Origin: Chloroflexota bacterium | GTDB lineage: Bacteria > Chloroflexota > Limnocylindria > Limnocylindrales > CSP1-4 | Assembly: GCA_021802185.1 (NCBI GenBank) | Contig: JAKAAV010000034.1 | Span: 1-10,852, forward strand | Length of the DNA: 10,852 nt | Direction: 5' to 3' | Shown: one piece after another, positions 1 through 4,764 of the stretch | Layout of the letters: the number at the start of each line of letters is the position of its first letter | Numbering within the stretch: position 1 is the first letter of the stretch | The notes under the pieces: generated by a model | The model's input: only the letters and a program-made list of their open reading frames with translations | Databases searched by the model: none | What the model was told of the DNA's origin: nothing | Position numbers and translations under genes: made by a program

Positions 1-21
1 GACGCTGGGCCGCAGCGACGA

Positions 22-41
22 GCGTGACCGCCGGGTCACGC
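22..41 (-). terminator. Hairpin after the second arsR; probable operon terminator
   Basis: GCGTGACC (22-29) and GGTCACGC (34-41) form a perfect 8-bp stem with a 4-base loop. It begins 8 bases after the stop codon of the regulator at 50-439 in the direction of transcription. No clear T-run follows on the minus strand, which is common for GC-rich genomes. It fits the 3' end of the sulfur operon, but termination is inferred from structure and position only. Confidence 0.5.
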
Positions 42-61
42 GTCTCGCGTCACGCGTCTCG
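36..61. repeat. Two-copy 12-bp direct repeat at the arsR stop codon
   Basis: TCACGCGTCTCG occurs at 36-47 and again at 50-61, separated by two bases. The second copy supplies the stop codon of the minus-strand regulator, and the first lies immediately downstream and overlaps the hairpin arm. It looks like a small local duplication at the gene end. No function is evident. Confidence 0.5.
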
Positions 62-439
62 TGCGGCCGGGCTCTCCGTCACGGCCGCCGGGCGCCCGGC
101 CGCCCAGGGTGACGAGCGGTCGGCAGATGACCCATCGCCCGCCCGGCCGTCGAACGCTCCGAGGAAACCCCGCAGAGCAGGGTCCTCGAGGCGGTACCAG
201 GCCAGCCGACCGCGTTTCCGGCGGCTCACGATCCCACGATCCCGAAGGCTGCGGAGATGGTGACTGACGGTCGATTGCTCGAGGCCGAGCAGGAGATACA
301 GGTCACGCACGCAGAGCTCCTCGGCGCACGCGAGCGCGTGGAGCATGCGCAGCCGGGTCGGGTTGACCAGCAGCTCGAAGGCTGTGGCCAGCGTCTCGGC
401 CTGGCCGGGCGCCAGCACCCGCTCGGCGACCATGGTCAT
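50..439 (-). CDS. ArsR-family winged-helix repressor (operon-distal)
   Basis: This encodes a 129-residue winged helix-turn-helix regulator of the ArsR/SmtB family. The family core is clear: a helix with N-P-T-R-L-R-M-L (residues 26-33), the recognition helix around S-T-V-S-H-H-L-R-S-L (56-65), and the beta-wing R-K-R-G-R-L-A-W-Y-R-L (74-84). The usual metal-site sequence E-L-C-V-C-D-L appears as E-L-C43-V-R-D-L, so the second cysteine is replaced by arginine. C38 lies five residues before C43. A classical arsenic or cadmium site is therefore doubtful, and thiol chemistry between C38 and C43 is possible. The C-terminal 30 residues are Ala/Ser/Pro-rich and probably disordered. ATG at 439 is preferred; ATG at 433 is equally possible. 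A GTG at 526 would add 29 poorly family-like residues and lies inside a palindrome. It follows sqr on the same strand and is either the last gene of the sulfur operon or has its own promoter. Confidence 0.85.
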   Translation of the reverse strand: MTMVAERVLAPGQAETLATAFELLVNPTRLRMLHALACAEELCVRDLYLLLGLEQSTVSHHLRSLRDRGIVSRRKRGRLAWYRLEDPALRGFLGAFDGRAGDGSSADRSSPWAAGRPAAVTESPAARDA

Positions 440-503
440 CGTCGCGGGATGGAGCCACTCGTGATCGTGACGCTCCGTCGTCCGCCACCTCCGGGGCGAA
501 ACG

Positions 504-532
504 AGTATGCCTCTCCCGCGATCCACGTGGAA
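504..532 (-). promoter_or_regulatory. Possible promoter of the second arsR
   Basis: Reading the minus strand, TTCCAC (532-527) and CATACT (509-504) are separated by 17 bases and could serve as weak -35 and -10 elements. This would place transcription start about 58 bases before the ATG at 439. The match is poor at -35, and the call rests partly on the palindrome overlapping that element. Confidence 0.25.
522..531. promoter_or_regulatory. Perfect 10-bp palindrome, candidate ArsR operator
   Basis: TCCACGTGGA is a perfect palindrome about 82 bases before the ATG at 439, in the sqr-arsR gap. It overlaps the weak -35 hexamer proposed there. Its CACGTG core is shared with the longer palindrome upstream of the first arsR (3816-3833). 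CACGTG also occurs by chance in genes of this window (for example near 8605 and 9768), so the shared core is only suggestive. Confidence 0.3.
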
Positions 533-567
533 TGAGGAGCTGCCGCGCGGTGTCCGGCACGGTCAGC

Positions 568-583
568 GCCGCGAGTGCGCGGC
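568..583 (-). terminator. Hairpin just downstream of sqr
   Basis: GCCGCG (568-573) and CGCGGC (578-583) pair perfectly around a 4-base loop. The hairpin starts five bases after the TAA of the SQR gene in the direction of transcription. No T-run follows. It may be a partial terminator or an mRNA 3' stabiliser separating sqr from the following arsR. Confidence 0.35.
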
Positions 584-588
584 CCGCC

Positions 589-1779
589 TTACACCCGGCC
601 CTTCGGGACCGTGTGCCAGTAGGTCTTGTTGAACACGATCTTGCCCAGATGCCAGAAGCGGTTCGGCTTCGGCGGCCGCGGCGGGTGGTTGTAGTCGAAC
701 TGCAGCACCGTCGCCTTACCGCCGCCGATCTCGAAGAAGCACATGACCTTGCCGGTGTAGGTGCCTGCCGTGGCCTCCGGCTCCACGCCGCGGACCTGCG
801 CGGCGATACGTTCGGCGACGACCGGAGCCTCGAAGTGCGCTGTCGACCCCGCCTTCGACAGCGGGAGATCCGTCGCGTCGCCGAGGGCGTAGATGTTCGG
901 GAACCGTGGGGCCTTGGTGCCGTCGGGGGCATCCGGAGCGGTCTTCACCTGCAGCGTCTCGCGATCCGTGGGCAGCCAACCCGAACTCGGCGCCAGCCCG
1001 CTGTCGATCACGCACTGCGCCCCCTTGTGCGGAGGCACCAGGATCAGCAGGTCGTACGGGAGCTCCTCACCCTCGAGGCTTCGGACGACCTTCTGTTCCG
1101 GGTCGATCTCATCGACGTTGAAGAACGTGTGGACCTCGATCCCCTTCTCGGCGAACACGGGGGTGGCCATCTCGCTGACGCTCTCGATCGTGAAGACCCG
1201 CCCGATCGGCGAGCAGAAATGCATCTCGGTGCGATCCCGCAGATGCCGATCGCGCAGCTCGGAGTCGATCAGGAACGCGACCTCCAGCGGCGCGGGAGGG
1301 CACTTGTAGGGCATCCCGGCGATGCCGATGACGATCCGCCCGCCCGTGAAGGCGTCGAGAGCGCGGCGGAGTCGGCGCGCGGCATCCGGTGTGTAGAAGT
1401 GGTGAGCCTCCTCGTTGAAGTGAGCGACGGCTTCGGGCAGGATGCGGGATCCCGTGGCGAGCACGAGATAGTCGTAGATCAGACGCGTTCCCTCGCCGAG
1501 TTCGACGGCGCGGCGCGACTCGTCGATCCTGACGATGTCCCCCACGACCAGCTCGACGCGGCGATCGAGAAGCCCGCGCTCCGCTCGACGGAGGCTCTGC
1601 TCACGCTCCGCCCCCATCGCGATGTACATGAAGCCGGGCTGGTAGACATGATCGCCAGTGGCGTCGACGACCGTGACGGCCAGCCGGCCCCGGTCGATCT
1701 CGGCGCGCAGCTTGCGCGCCAGCAGGTTCGCGACGAGCGTGCCACCGACTCCGCCGCCGAGGATGATGATTCGCTGCAT
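589..1779 (-). CDS. sqr: Sulfide:quinone oxidoreductase-like FAD protein
   Basis: This 396-residue flavoprotein resembles SQR, which oxidises sulfide to sulfane sulfur and passes electrons through FAD to membrane quinone. The N-terminal Rossmann motif G-G-G-V-G-G lies at residues 8-13. A second dinucleotide-fold signature, Y-A-L-G-D-A-T (297-303), is typical of FAD binding in this superfamily. Two cysteines sit where SQR redox cysteines are expected: C160 in M-P-Y-K-C-P-P-A-P and C347 in K-V-M-C-F-F-E-I-G-G-G-K-A. The third cysteine found in many SQRs near residue 125 is absent; that stretch has H120 and H126-H127 instead. The C-terminus (374-389) is aromatic and basic, as in the quinone- and membrane-contact region of the family. 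ATG at 1779 begins directly at the Rossmann strand; an upstream extension to 1878 is not family-like. It begins 14 bases after the second tusA. A flavocytochrome c sulfide dehydrogenase-type or other NDH-2-like role cannot be excluded. Confidence 0.85.
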   Translation of the reverse strand: MQRIIILGGGVGGTLVANLLARKLRAEIDRGRLAVTVVDATGDHVYQPGFMYIAMGAEREQSLRRAERGLLDRRVELVVGDIVRIDESRRAVELGEGTRLIYDYLVLATGSRILPEAVAHFNEEAHHFYTPDAARRLRRALDAFTGGRIVIGIAGMPYKCPPAPLEVAFLIDSELRDRHLRDRTEMHFCSPIGRVFTIESVSEMATPVFAEKGIEVHTFFNVDEIDPEQKVVRSLEGEELPYDLLILVPPHKGAQCVIDSGLAPSSGWLPTDRETLQVKTAPDAPDGTKAPRFPNIYALGDATDLPLSKAGSTAHFEAPVVAERIAAQVRGVEPEATAGTYTGKVMCFFEIGGGKATVLQFDYNHPPRPPKPNRFWHLGKIVFNKTYWHTVPKGRV

Positions 1780-1793
1780 TCGGACGTGCTCTG

Positions 1794-2042
1794 TCAGTGG
1801 AGGGTCTCGACCACGATCTCGTCGTAGCCGTCGCGGGAGAACACGCCCACCATCCGGTGCCCGGCCTTCTCGACCCATCGCGGGATATCGGTCCTCGATC
1901 CGGCGTCCGCGGACAGAACGGCGATGACGTCGCCGGGTTGGGCCTCGCGGATGTTGCGGATGAGTTCCATCAGGGGTCCCGGACAGAAGCTGCCTCGGGC
2001 GTCGATCGTACGGCTGATGACAGGAGCGCTTTCCTCGGGCAT
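1794..2042 (-). CDS. TusA-like sulfur carrier protein (CPGP type)
   Basis: This is an 82-residue protein of the TusA/SirA family, small cytoplasmic carriers that hold sulfur as a persulfide on one cysteine. The active site is I-D-A-R-G-S-F-C20-P-G-P-L. The remainder follows the family pattern, with A-Q-P-G-D-V-I-A-V-L-S-A-D in the second strand and a D-I-P-R-W-V helix near residues 52-57. The start at 2042 is chosen because GGAGGTGA (2055-2048) lies five bases before it. It also gives the normal family length and places the cysteine near residue 19-20. Starts at 2057 or 2099 lack such a ribosome site. It sits between dsrE2 and sqr, so it is a plausible first acceptor or distributor of sulfane sulfur made by SQR. 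It is clearly different from the second TusA of the operon at 2694-2930. Confidence 0.88.
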   Translation of the reverse strand: MPEESAPVISRTIDARGSFCPGPLMELIRNIREAQPGDVIAVLSADAGSRTDIPRWVEKAGHRMVGVFSRDGYDEIVVETLH

Positions 2043-2047
2043 CTGCG

Positions 2048-2055
2048 TCACCTCC
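2048..2055 (-). promoter_or_regulatory. Strong Shine-Dalgarno that fixes the tusA start
   Basis: On the minus strand the bases read GGAGGTGA, followed by five bases and then ATG at 2042. This decides the start between three in-frame ATGs (2099, 2057, 2042). The 77-base gap after the dsrE2 stop codon is then non-coding. Confidence 0.75.
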
Positions 2056-2119
2056 ATGGATGTGGCTGCTTCGGACGCCGGTTCCGCCGCCTGGGGCATC
2101 GCGGTTCCGTGCCCCGCGA

Positions 2120-2683
2120 TCAGATGAACAGCGGTGAGGAACCCTGCTGCATGAGACCGATGACGGTCGCGGCGCCCACGGGCTCGCCCATCCCCTCGAC
2201 GAGGTCGTCCTTCGTCAGGCCGTACATGTCCATCGTCATCTGGCACGGCATGAACTCGACGCCGAGCGCCTGCGCGACCTCGAGCAGCTCCTTCGGGCTC
2301 GACACCTGGTACTGCTTGGCGAGCCTGCGCATCATCCAGGGCCCCATGCCCAGGAAGTTCATCTTCGAGAGCTTCCGGTGGCTGATCCCGGGCCGCTGCA
2401 TGAACGAGAGCAGGCGCTGCATCCAGTTCCGGCCGGTGATCCGCCGCTCGTCCCGGACGAAGGTCTGGAGGCCCCAGAACGTCACGAAGACGCGGCATTT
2501 GGCGCCCATCGCGGCGGCCGTCGAGGCGAGGATCATCGTCGCCCAGGTCTTCTCGAGCTCGCCGCTGTAGTCGATGATCAGGATGTCGTGGAGGGCGGGC
2601 TCGGACGCCTGGGCCGGCTGCGGCAGCGGCGCCGGCGCCTCGCTCGGGGCGGCCTCGCGGGGTCGTTCGAGGGTCAGGGACAT
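2120..2683 (-). CDS. DsrE2-like sulfur-transfer protein
   Basis: This 187-residue protein belongs to the DsrE/DsrF/DsrH-like superfamily, and its layout matches the DsrE2 group that usually neighbours tusA. Residues 1-30 are Pro/Ala/Glu-rich and probably unstructured. The fold begins at D-I-L-I-I-D-Y-S (33-40), followed by a helix and the strand C63-R-V-F-V-T-F-W-G-L. A Met/Arg-rich insertion (about 80-125) contains M-N-F-L-G-M-G-P-W-M-M-R-R. The likely sulfur-binding cysteine is C147 in F-M-P-C-Q-M-T-M-D-M-Y-G-L. Members are thought to carry persulfide and exchange it with TusA. The ATG at 2683 has AGGAG (2695-2691) upstream that overlaps the TAG stop of the preceding tusA, implying translational coupling. 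The shorter DsrE protein at 3015-3428 has the same strand and cysteine pattern without the insertion. Confidence 0.85.
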   Translation of the reverse strand: MSLTLERPREAAPSEAPAPLPQPAQASEPALHDILIIDYSGELEKTWATMILASTAAAMGAKCRVFVTFWGLQTFVRDERRITGRNWMQRLLSFMQRPGISHRKLSKMNFLGMGPWMMRRLAKQYQVSSPKELLEVAQALGVEFMPCQMTMDMYGLTKDDLVEGMGEPVGAATVIGLMQQGSSPLFI

Positions 2684-2693
2684 CGCAGCACTC

Positions 2694-2930
2694 CTACTTC
2701 TTCTGGAGCACGAAGCGGTACACGCCGCCCTCGGCGCTCGACCCGACGAGCGGGTTCCCGGTCGACTTCGCCCACGCCTCGAAGTCCTTCACCGACCCGG
2801 CGTCGGTGGCGAGCACCTCGAGCAGCTGGCCCGACGAGAGGCCCTTGATGGCCTGCGCCGTCTTGACGATCGGCATCGGGCAGGACAGTCCCTTGGCGTC
2901 CACGCGCTGTGCGATCTCGAGATCCGTCAT
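2694..2930 (-). CDS. TusA-like sulfur carrier protein (CPMP type)
   Basis: This 78-residue TusA-family protein carries the motif V-D-A-K-G-L-S-C17-P-M-P-I-V-K. C17 is the expected persulfide-carrying residue. The family strand L-L-E-V-L-A-T-D-A-G-S and the following helix K-D-F-E-A-W-A-K-S-T-G-N are intact, and the protein ends K-K. The start is supported by AAGGAA (2943-2938) seven bases before the ATG. It lies 84 bases after the short dsrE and ten bases before dsrE2, with which it appears translationally coupled. A tusA-dsrE2 pair is a recurrent unit in bacteria that oxidise or detoxify reduced sulfur. CPMP is the commoner tetrapeptide of such sulfur-oxidation-linked TusAs, whereas its operon partner has CPGP. 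The two are therefore probably specialised rather than redundant. Confidence 0.9.
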   Translation of the reverse strand: MTDLEIAQRVDAKGLSCPMPIVKTAQAIKGLSSGQLLEVLATDAGSVKDFEAWAKSTGNPLVGSSAEGGVYRFVLQKK

Positions 2931-2990
2931 GGAGGCTTCCTTTGCGCGTCCCTTCGGGCGCCGCGGTGTCGCCGAGCGTGTCAGCCCGGC

Positions 2991-3009
2991 CCGGGCCTCA
3001 CCGGCCCGG
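2991..3009 (-). other. Intercistronic hairpin after the short dsrE
   Basis: CCGGGCC (2991-2997) and GGCCCGG (3003-3009) form a perfect 7-bp stem with a 5-base loop. It starts five bases after the dsrE stop in the direction of transcription and 60 bases before tusA. No T-run follows. It could attenuate transcription or protect the upstream arsR-dsrE message from 3' decay, setting different levels for the two halves of the operon. That role is inferred. Confidence 0.4.
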
Positions 3010-3014
3010 CGGGT

Positions 3015-3428
3015 TCACACGAAGAGGATCTGGCCGTTGCCGGCGGCCGCGAGGAAGCCGGCGATCCCCTCCACGCCGTCGACCATCGGGTCGAGGTCGG
3101 CCGGCTGGAGCTTCAGGACGTCCATCGACTGCGCGCACGCACTGATCTCGACCTCGCCGAGCTCCTTCGACTGGCGCAGCGTTTCGGCCCAGTTCACCTG
3201 GCCGCCCGCGCGAGCGTCGGCGAACAGCGCCGCACCGGTCTCGGAGGCGTCGCCGGAAATCTCAGCCGCTCGAGCGTTCCGGTCCGCGCAGAACGCCTCG
3301 AGACCCCAGTACTGGAGCAGGATTCGCACGGGGCGGCCGAGCACGGCCGCGCCGGCCGCGAAGAGGCTCGCCGCGGTGAGCCTGTCGTCGGTGCCGGAGA
3401 AGAGCACGATCGAGAGCGGTTCGTCCAT
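3015..3428 (-). CDS. Short DsrE-family protein
   Basis: This 137-residue protein has the DsrE/DsrF-like alpha/beta fold. It opens with the strand L-S-I-V-L-F-S-G-T (5-13). A helix S-L-F-A-A-G-A-A-V-L-G then leads into R-I-L-L-Q-Y-W-G-L-E-A-F-C47. The candidate sulfur-binding cysteine is C98 in V-E-I-S-A-C-A-Q-S-M-D-V-L-K-L. It ends with the strand G-Q-I-L-F-V. W-G-L-x-x-F and C-x-x-x-M-D-x-x-x-L are shared with the DsrE2-like protein in the same operon, but the Met/Arg-rich insertion is missing. The ATG lies seven bases after the stop codon of arsR, with GAGG spanning that junction, so the two are surely co-transcribed. A sulfur-transfer or sulfur-sensing accessory role is inferred from the family and operon. 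Annotation pipelines sometimes call such proteins peroxiredoxin-like, but no peroxiredoxin motif is visible. Confidence 0.8.
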   Translation of the reverse strand: MDEPLSIVLFSGTDDRLTAASLFAAGAAVLGRPVRILLQYWGLEAFCADRNARAAEISGDASETGAALFADARAGGQVNWAETLRQSKELGEVEISACAQSMDVLKLQPADLDPMVDGVEGIAGFLAAAGNGQILFV

Positions 3429-3435
3429 CAGTGCC

Positions 3436-3798
3436 TCACACGGGTTCGGGTACGGCGTGCGCGAGCGGCAGCGCCACCGGCTGCGGCGTGGAGGCCGAGA
3501 GCGTCCCGAGTCTCGCGAGCCGCCGGATGAGCACGCCGTGCATCACGTCGCAGGCGTTCACGATCTCCGGGTCTGCGAGCCGGTAGCGCACCTCACGGCC
3601 GTCCCGCTCCGCCTCGACGAGGCCTGCGCTGCGCATGGCGCCGAGGTGCTGCGAGACGTTTGGCTGCGAGACCCCGAGCGCCTCGGCCAGGCGGCCGACC
3701 TCGCACGGCCCCTCCGCAAGCCGGTGGATGATCTCCAGCCGGCGGGGGTTGGCGAGCGTCTTCAGGATCCCCGCCTGCATGACGCAGATCTCATCCAT
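3436..3798 (-). CDS. ArsR-family repressor, candidate persulfide sensor
   Basis: This 120-residue ArsR/SmtB-family winged-helix repressor is the first gene of the sulfur operon. The core is complete: L-A-N-P-R-R-L-E-I-I-H-R-L (15-27), recognition helix S-Q-P-N-V-S-Q-H-L-G-A-M-R (44-56), and wing A-E-R-D-G-R-E-V-R-Y-R-L (63-74). It has three cysteines: C5, C32 just before the helix-turn-helix, and C83 in the C-terminal helix. Persulfide-sensing ArsR proteins (SqrR, BigR) use a similarly placed pair, one before the DNA-binding domain and one in the last helix. Sensing by C32-C83 is therefore plausible, but only by analogy. No typical metal-site C-x-C is seen. The ATG at 3798 has no Shine-Dalgarno. 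A weak -10-like CATTGT ends seven bases before it, so the message may be leaderless. The tail (100-120) is Pro/Ala-rich. Confidence 0.88.
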   Translation of the reverse strand: MDEICVMQAGILKTLANPRRLEIIHRLAEGPCEVGRLAEALGVSQPNVSQHLGAMRSAGLVEAERDGREVRYRLADPEIVNACDVMHGVLIRRLARLGTLSASTPQPVALPLAHAVPEPV

Positions 3799-3804
3799 GC
3801 ATCG

Positions 3805-3834
3805 AACAATGAACAGATGTGCACGTGCGCATCA
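3805..3834 (-). promoter_or_regulatory. Weak candidate promoter of the sulfur operon
   Basis: On the minus strand CTGATG and CATTGT stand 18 bases apart, and CATTGT ends seven bases before the ATG at 3798. That spacing would give a leaderless transcript, consistent with the absence of a ribosome site. Both hexamers match consensus poorly (three of six each). The palindrome at 3816-3833 would occupy the spacer, a classic repressor position. Confidence 0.25.
3816..3833. promoter_or_regulatory. 18-bp imperfect palindrome, probable ArsR operator
   Basis: GATGTGCACGTGCGCATC reads the same on both strands except for one symmetrical base pair (T3820/G3829). It ends 18 bases upstream of the arsR start codon. 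Size, symmetry and position fit a dimeric ArsR autoregulatory operator controlling the whole sulfur operon. Binding is inferred. Confidence 0.5.
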
Positions 3835-3845
3835 GTACCGTGAGA

Positions 3846-3862
3846 GCCCGTCGTGGACGGGC
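3846..3862. repeat. Perfect 7-bp inverted repeat upstream of the operon
   Basis: GCCCGTC (3846-3852) and GACGGGC (3856-3862) flank a 3-base GTG. It lies 13 bases beyond the arsR-proximal palindrome and 48 to 64 bases upstream of arsR. It may be a second regulator site or an upstream hairpin. No gene ends nearby to explain it as a terminator. Confidence 0.4.
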
Positions 3863-4110
3863 CGGTGGGACCGACATGCCCCGCCCTGATGGCCTCTGAT
3901 CCGTGAGGCTTTCGGCTCCGGCGACGGGGGCCGGTCGGCGGCGGTCATCGGTCGGGGTAAGACGGCCTACCCGGGCGGGGGGGACCGGGCTGAGCGGAGG
4001 GGCCGGGGTCGGGCCATTCGGCAACTGTCAGCGTGGCGCCGCGGTCGGCGACAATGCACGCCTGTCACGCCACCTGGCGACGGTCCAGCCATGGAACACC
4101 CACCACCCAG

Positions 4111-4659
4111 ATGACTCCCTCGACCCCGCCGCACACACCCGGCGATCACGCCGTCCATCTCCGCCTCGTCCAGCCGTGGTCGGGGGATCTCGCGACCGCT
4201 CGCGAGCGGCTGGCCTGCACAGCGGCGGACTGGCTCGGGCACGCCATCGACGCGCCGGACCGCTCGTCGCCGCGCCGCTACGAGAGCGACCTCGTGCTGC
4301 CGATGCGCGAGCAGGCCCGGCACATGGTGCTGCGCAAGGCGGCCGTGGTCGAACTGGGCGAGCCGCGACCGGCCCCGCCCGGTTTCGTCGTCGACGTGAG
4401 CTGGCGGTCGGCGAGCCTGGCGCCCCTGTTCCCCGTCTTCGTCGGATCGCTCGAGGTGACCGACGGGGAGCTCGTCCTCGACGGGTACTACGCGCCACCG
4501 GGCGGCGAGCTCGGTGTCATCCTCGATCGCGCGCTGCTCAACATCGCGGCACGCGGCACGGCGCGCTGGTTCCTCAACCAGGTCGCCGGCGCGATCGAGA
4601 TCGAGCCGCAGGTGAACGACGCGTCCCGGCAGCGGCGGCCCGACGAGATGCCGCGCTGA
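4111..4659 (+). CDS. Conserved protein of unknown function
   Basis: This 182-residue cytoplasmic protein has no signal peptide or membrane segment. Its central part has alternating strands: V-H-L-R-L-V-Q-P-W (residues 15-23), V-V-D-V-S-W-R (92-98) and L-F-P-V-F-V-G-S-L-E-V (105-115). These are followed by G-Y-Y-A-P-P-G-G-E-L-G-V-I-L-D-R-A-L-L-N-I-A. I recall a widespread unnamed actinobacterial family with the same core (Y-R-P-P-x-G-x-L-G-x-x-x-D-R). Its strand pattern and C-terminal helix suggest a START/SRPBCC-like or lipid-associated fold, but this is a guess. The strongest frame evidence is the conserved core and the convergent hairpin after the stop. The ATG at 4111 has no clear ribosome site. 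ATGs at 4033 and 4054 are in frame but would add unconserved residues. Confidence 0.7.
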   Translation: MTPSTPPHTPGDHAVHLRLVQPWSGDLATARERLACTAADWLGHAIDAPDRSSPRRYESDLVLPMREQARHMVLRKAAVVELGEPRPAPPGFVVDVSWRSASLAPLFPVFVGSLEVTDGELVLDGYYAPPGGELGVILDRALLNIAARGTARWFLNQVAGAIEIEPQVNDASRQRRPDEMPR

Positions 4660-4665
4660 AGCCAC

Positions 4666-4701
4666 GGCCGCCGAGCGGCGCCGACGCGGCGCTCGGCGGC
4701 C
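4666..4701. terminator. Bidirectional terminator between converging genes
   Basis: GGCCGCCGAGCG (4666-4677) and CGCTCGGCGGCC (4690-4701) form a perfect 12-bp stem around a 12-base loop. An alternative inner stem GCGCCG/CGGCGC (4678-4683, 4687-4692) competes with it. The hairpin begins seven bases after the stop of the unknown gene and lies 64 bases beyond the aceE stop. On the plus strand it is followed by CTCTTC, a weak pyrimidine run. Confidence 0.6.
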
Positions 4702-4764
4702 TCTTCATGGCGCTCCGACGGCTCGTCTGAGGGCGGCCGACGATTCCCGCCTCGACCCGAGCCC

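Larger units (their letters stand above)
3799..4110. other. 312-base intergenic region between divergent genes
   Basis: This gap separates the sulfur operon (leftward) from the unknown gene at 4111 (rightward). It holds the 18-bp palindrome at 3816-3833 and the inverted repeat at 3846-3862. Beyond about 3863 it is G-rich low-complexity sequence without a convincing gene. GACAAT at 4050-4055 resembles a -10 element for the rightward gene, but no credible -35 precedes it. I see no RNA gene. Confidence 0.5.

Noticed and set aside
440..526. GTG start at 526 for the second arsR
   Set aside because: The extra 29 residues are unlike the family, the GTG lies inside a palindrome, and no ribosome site precedes it. 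A GGAGGTGG at 492-485 has no start codon at a usable distance.
532..1827. 431-codon plus-strand frame opposite sqr
   Set aside because: Composition is shadow-like and no motif is present; the opposite strand carries the Rossmann and cysteine motifs of SQR.
3817..3832. CACGTG as a shared regulon motif across the window
   Set aside because: The hexamer also occurs inside yceI and ppgK and is expected several times by chance in a GC-rich 10.8-kb window, so sharing the core alone is not evidence.
2574..3843. Overlapping plus-strand frames opposite the arsR-dsrE-tusA genes
   Set aside because: They are low-complexity Arg/Ala-rich shadows covering several well-recognised minus-strand genes.
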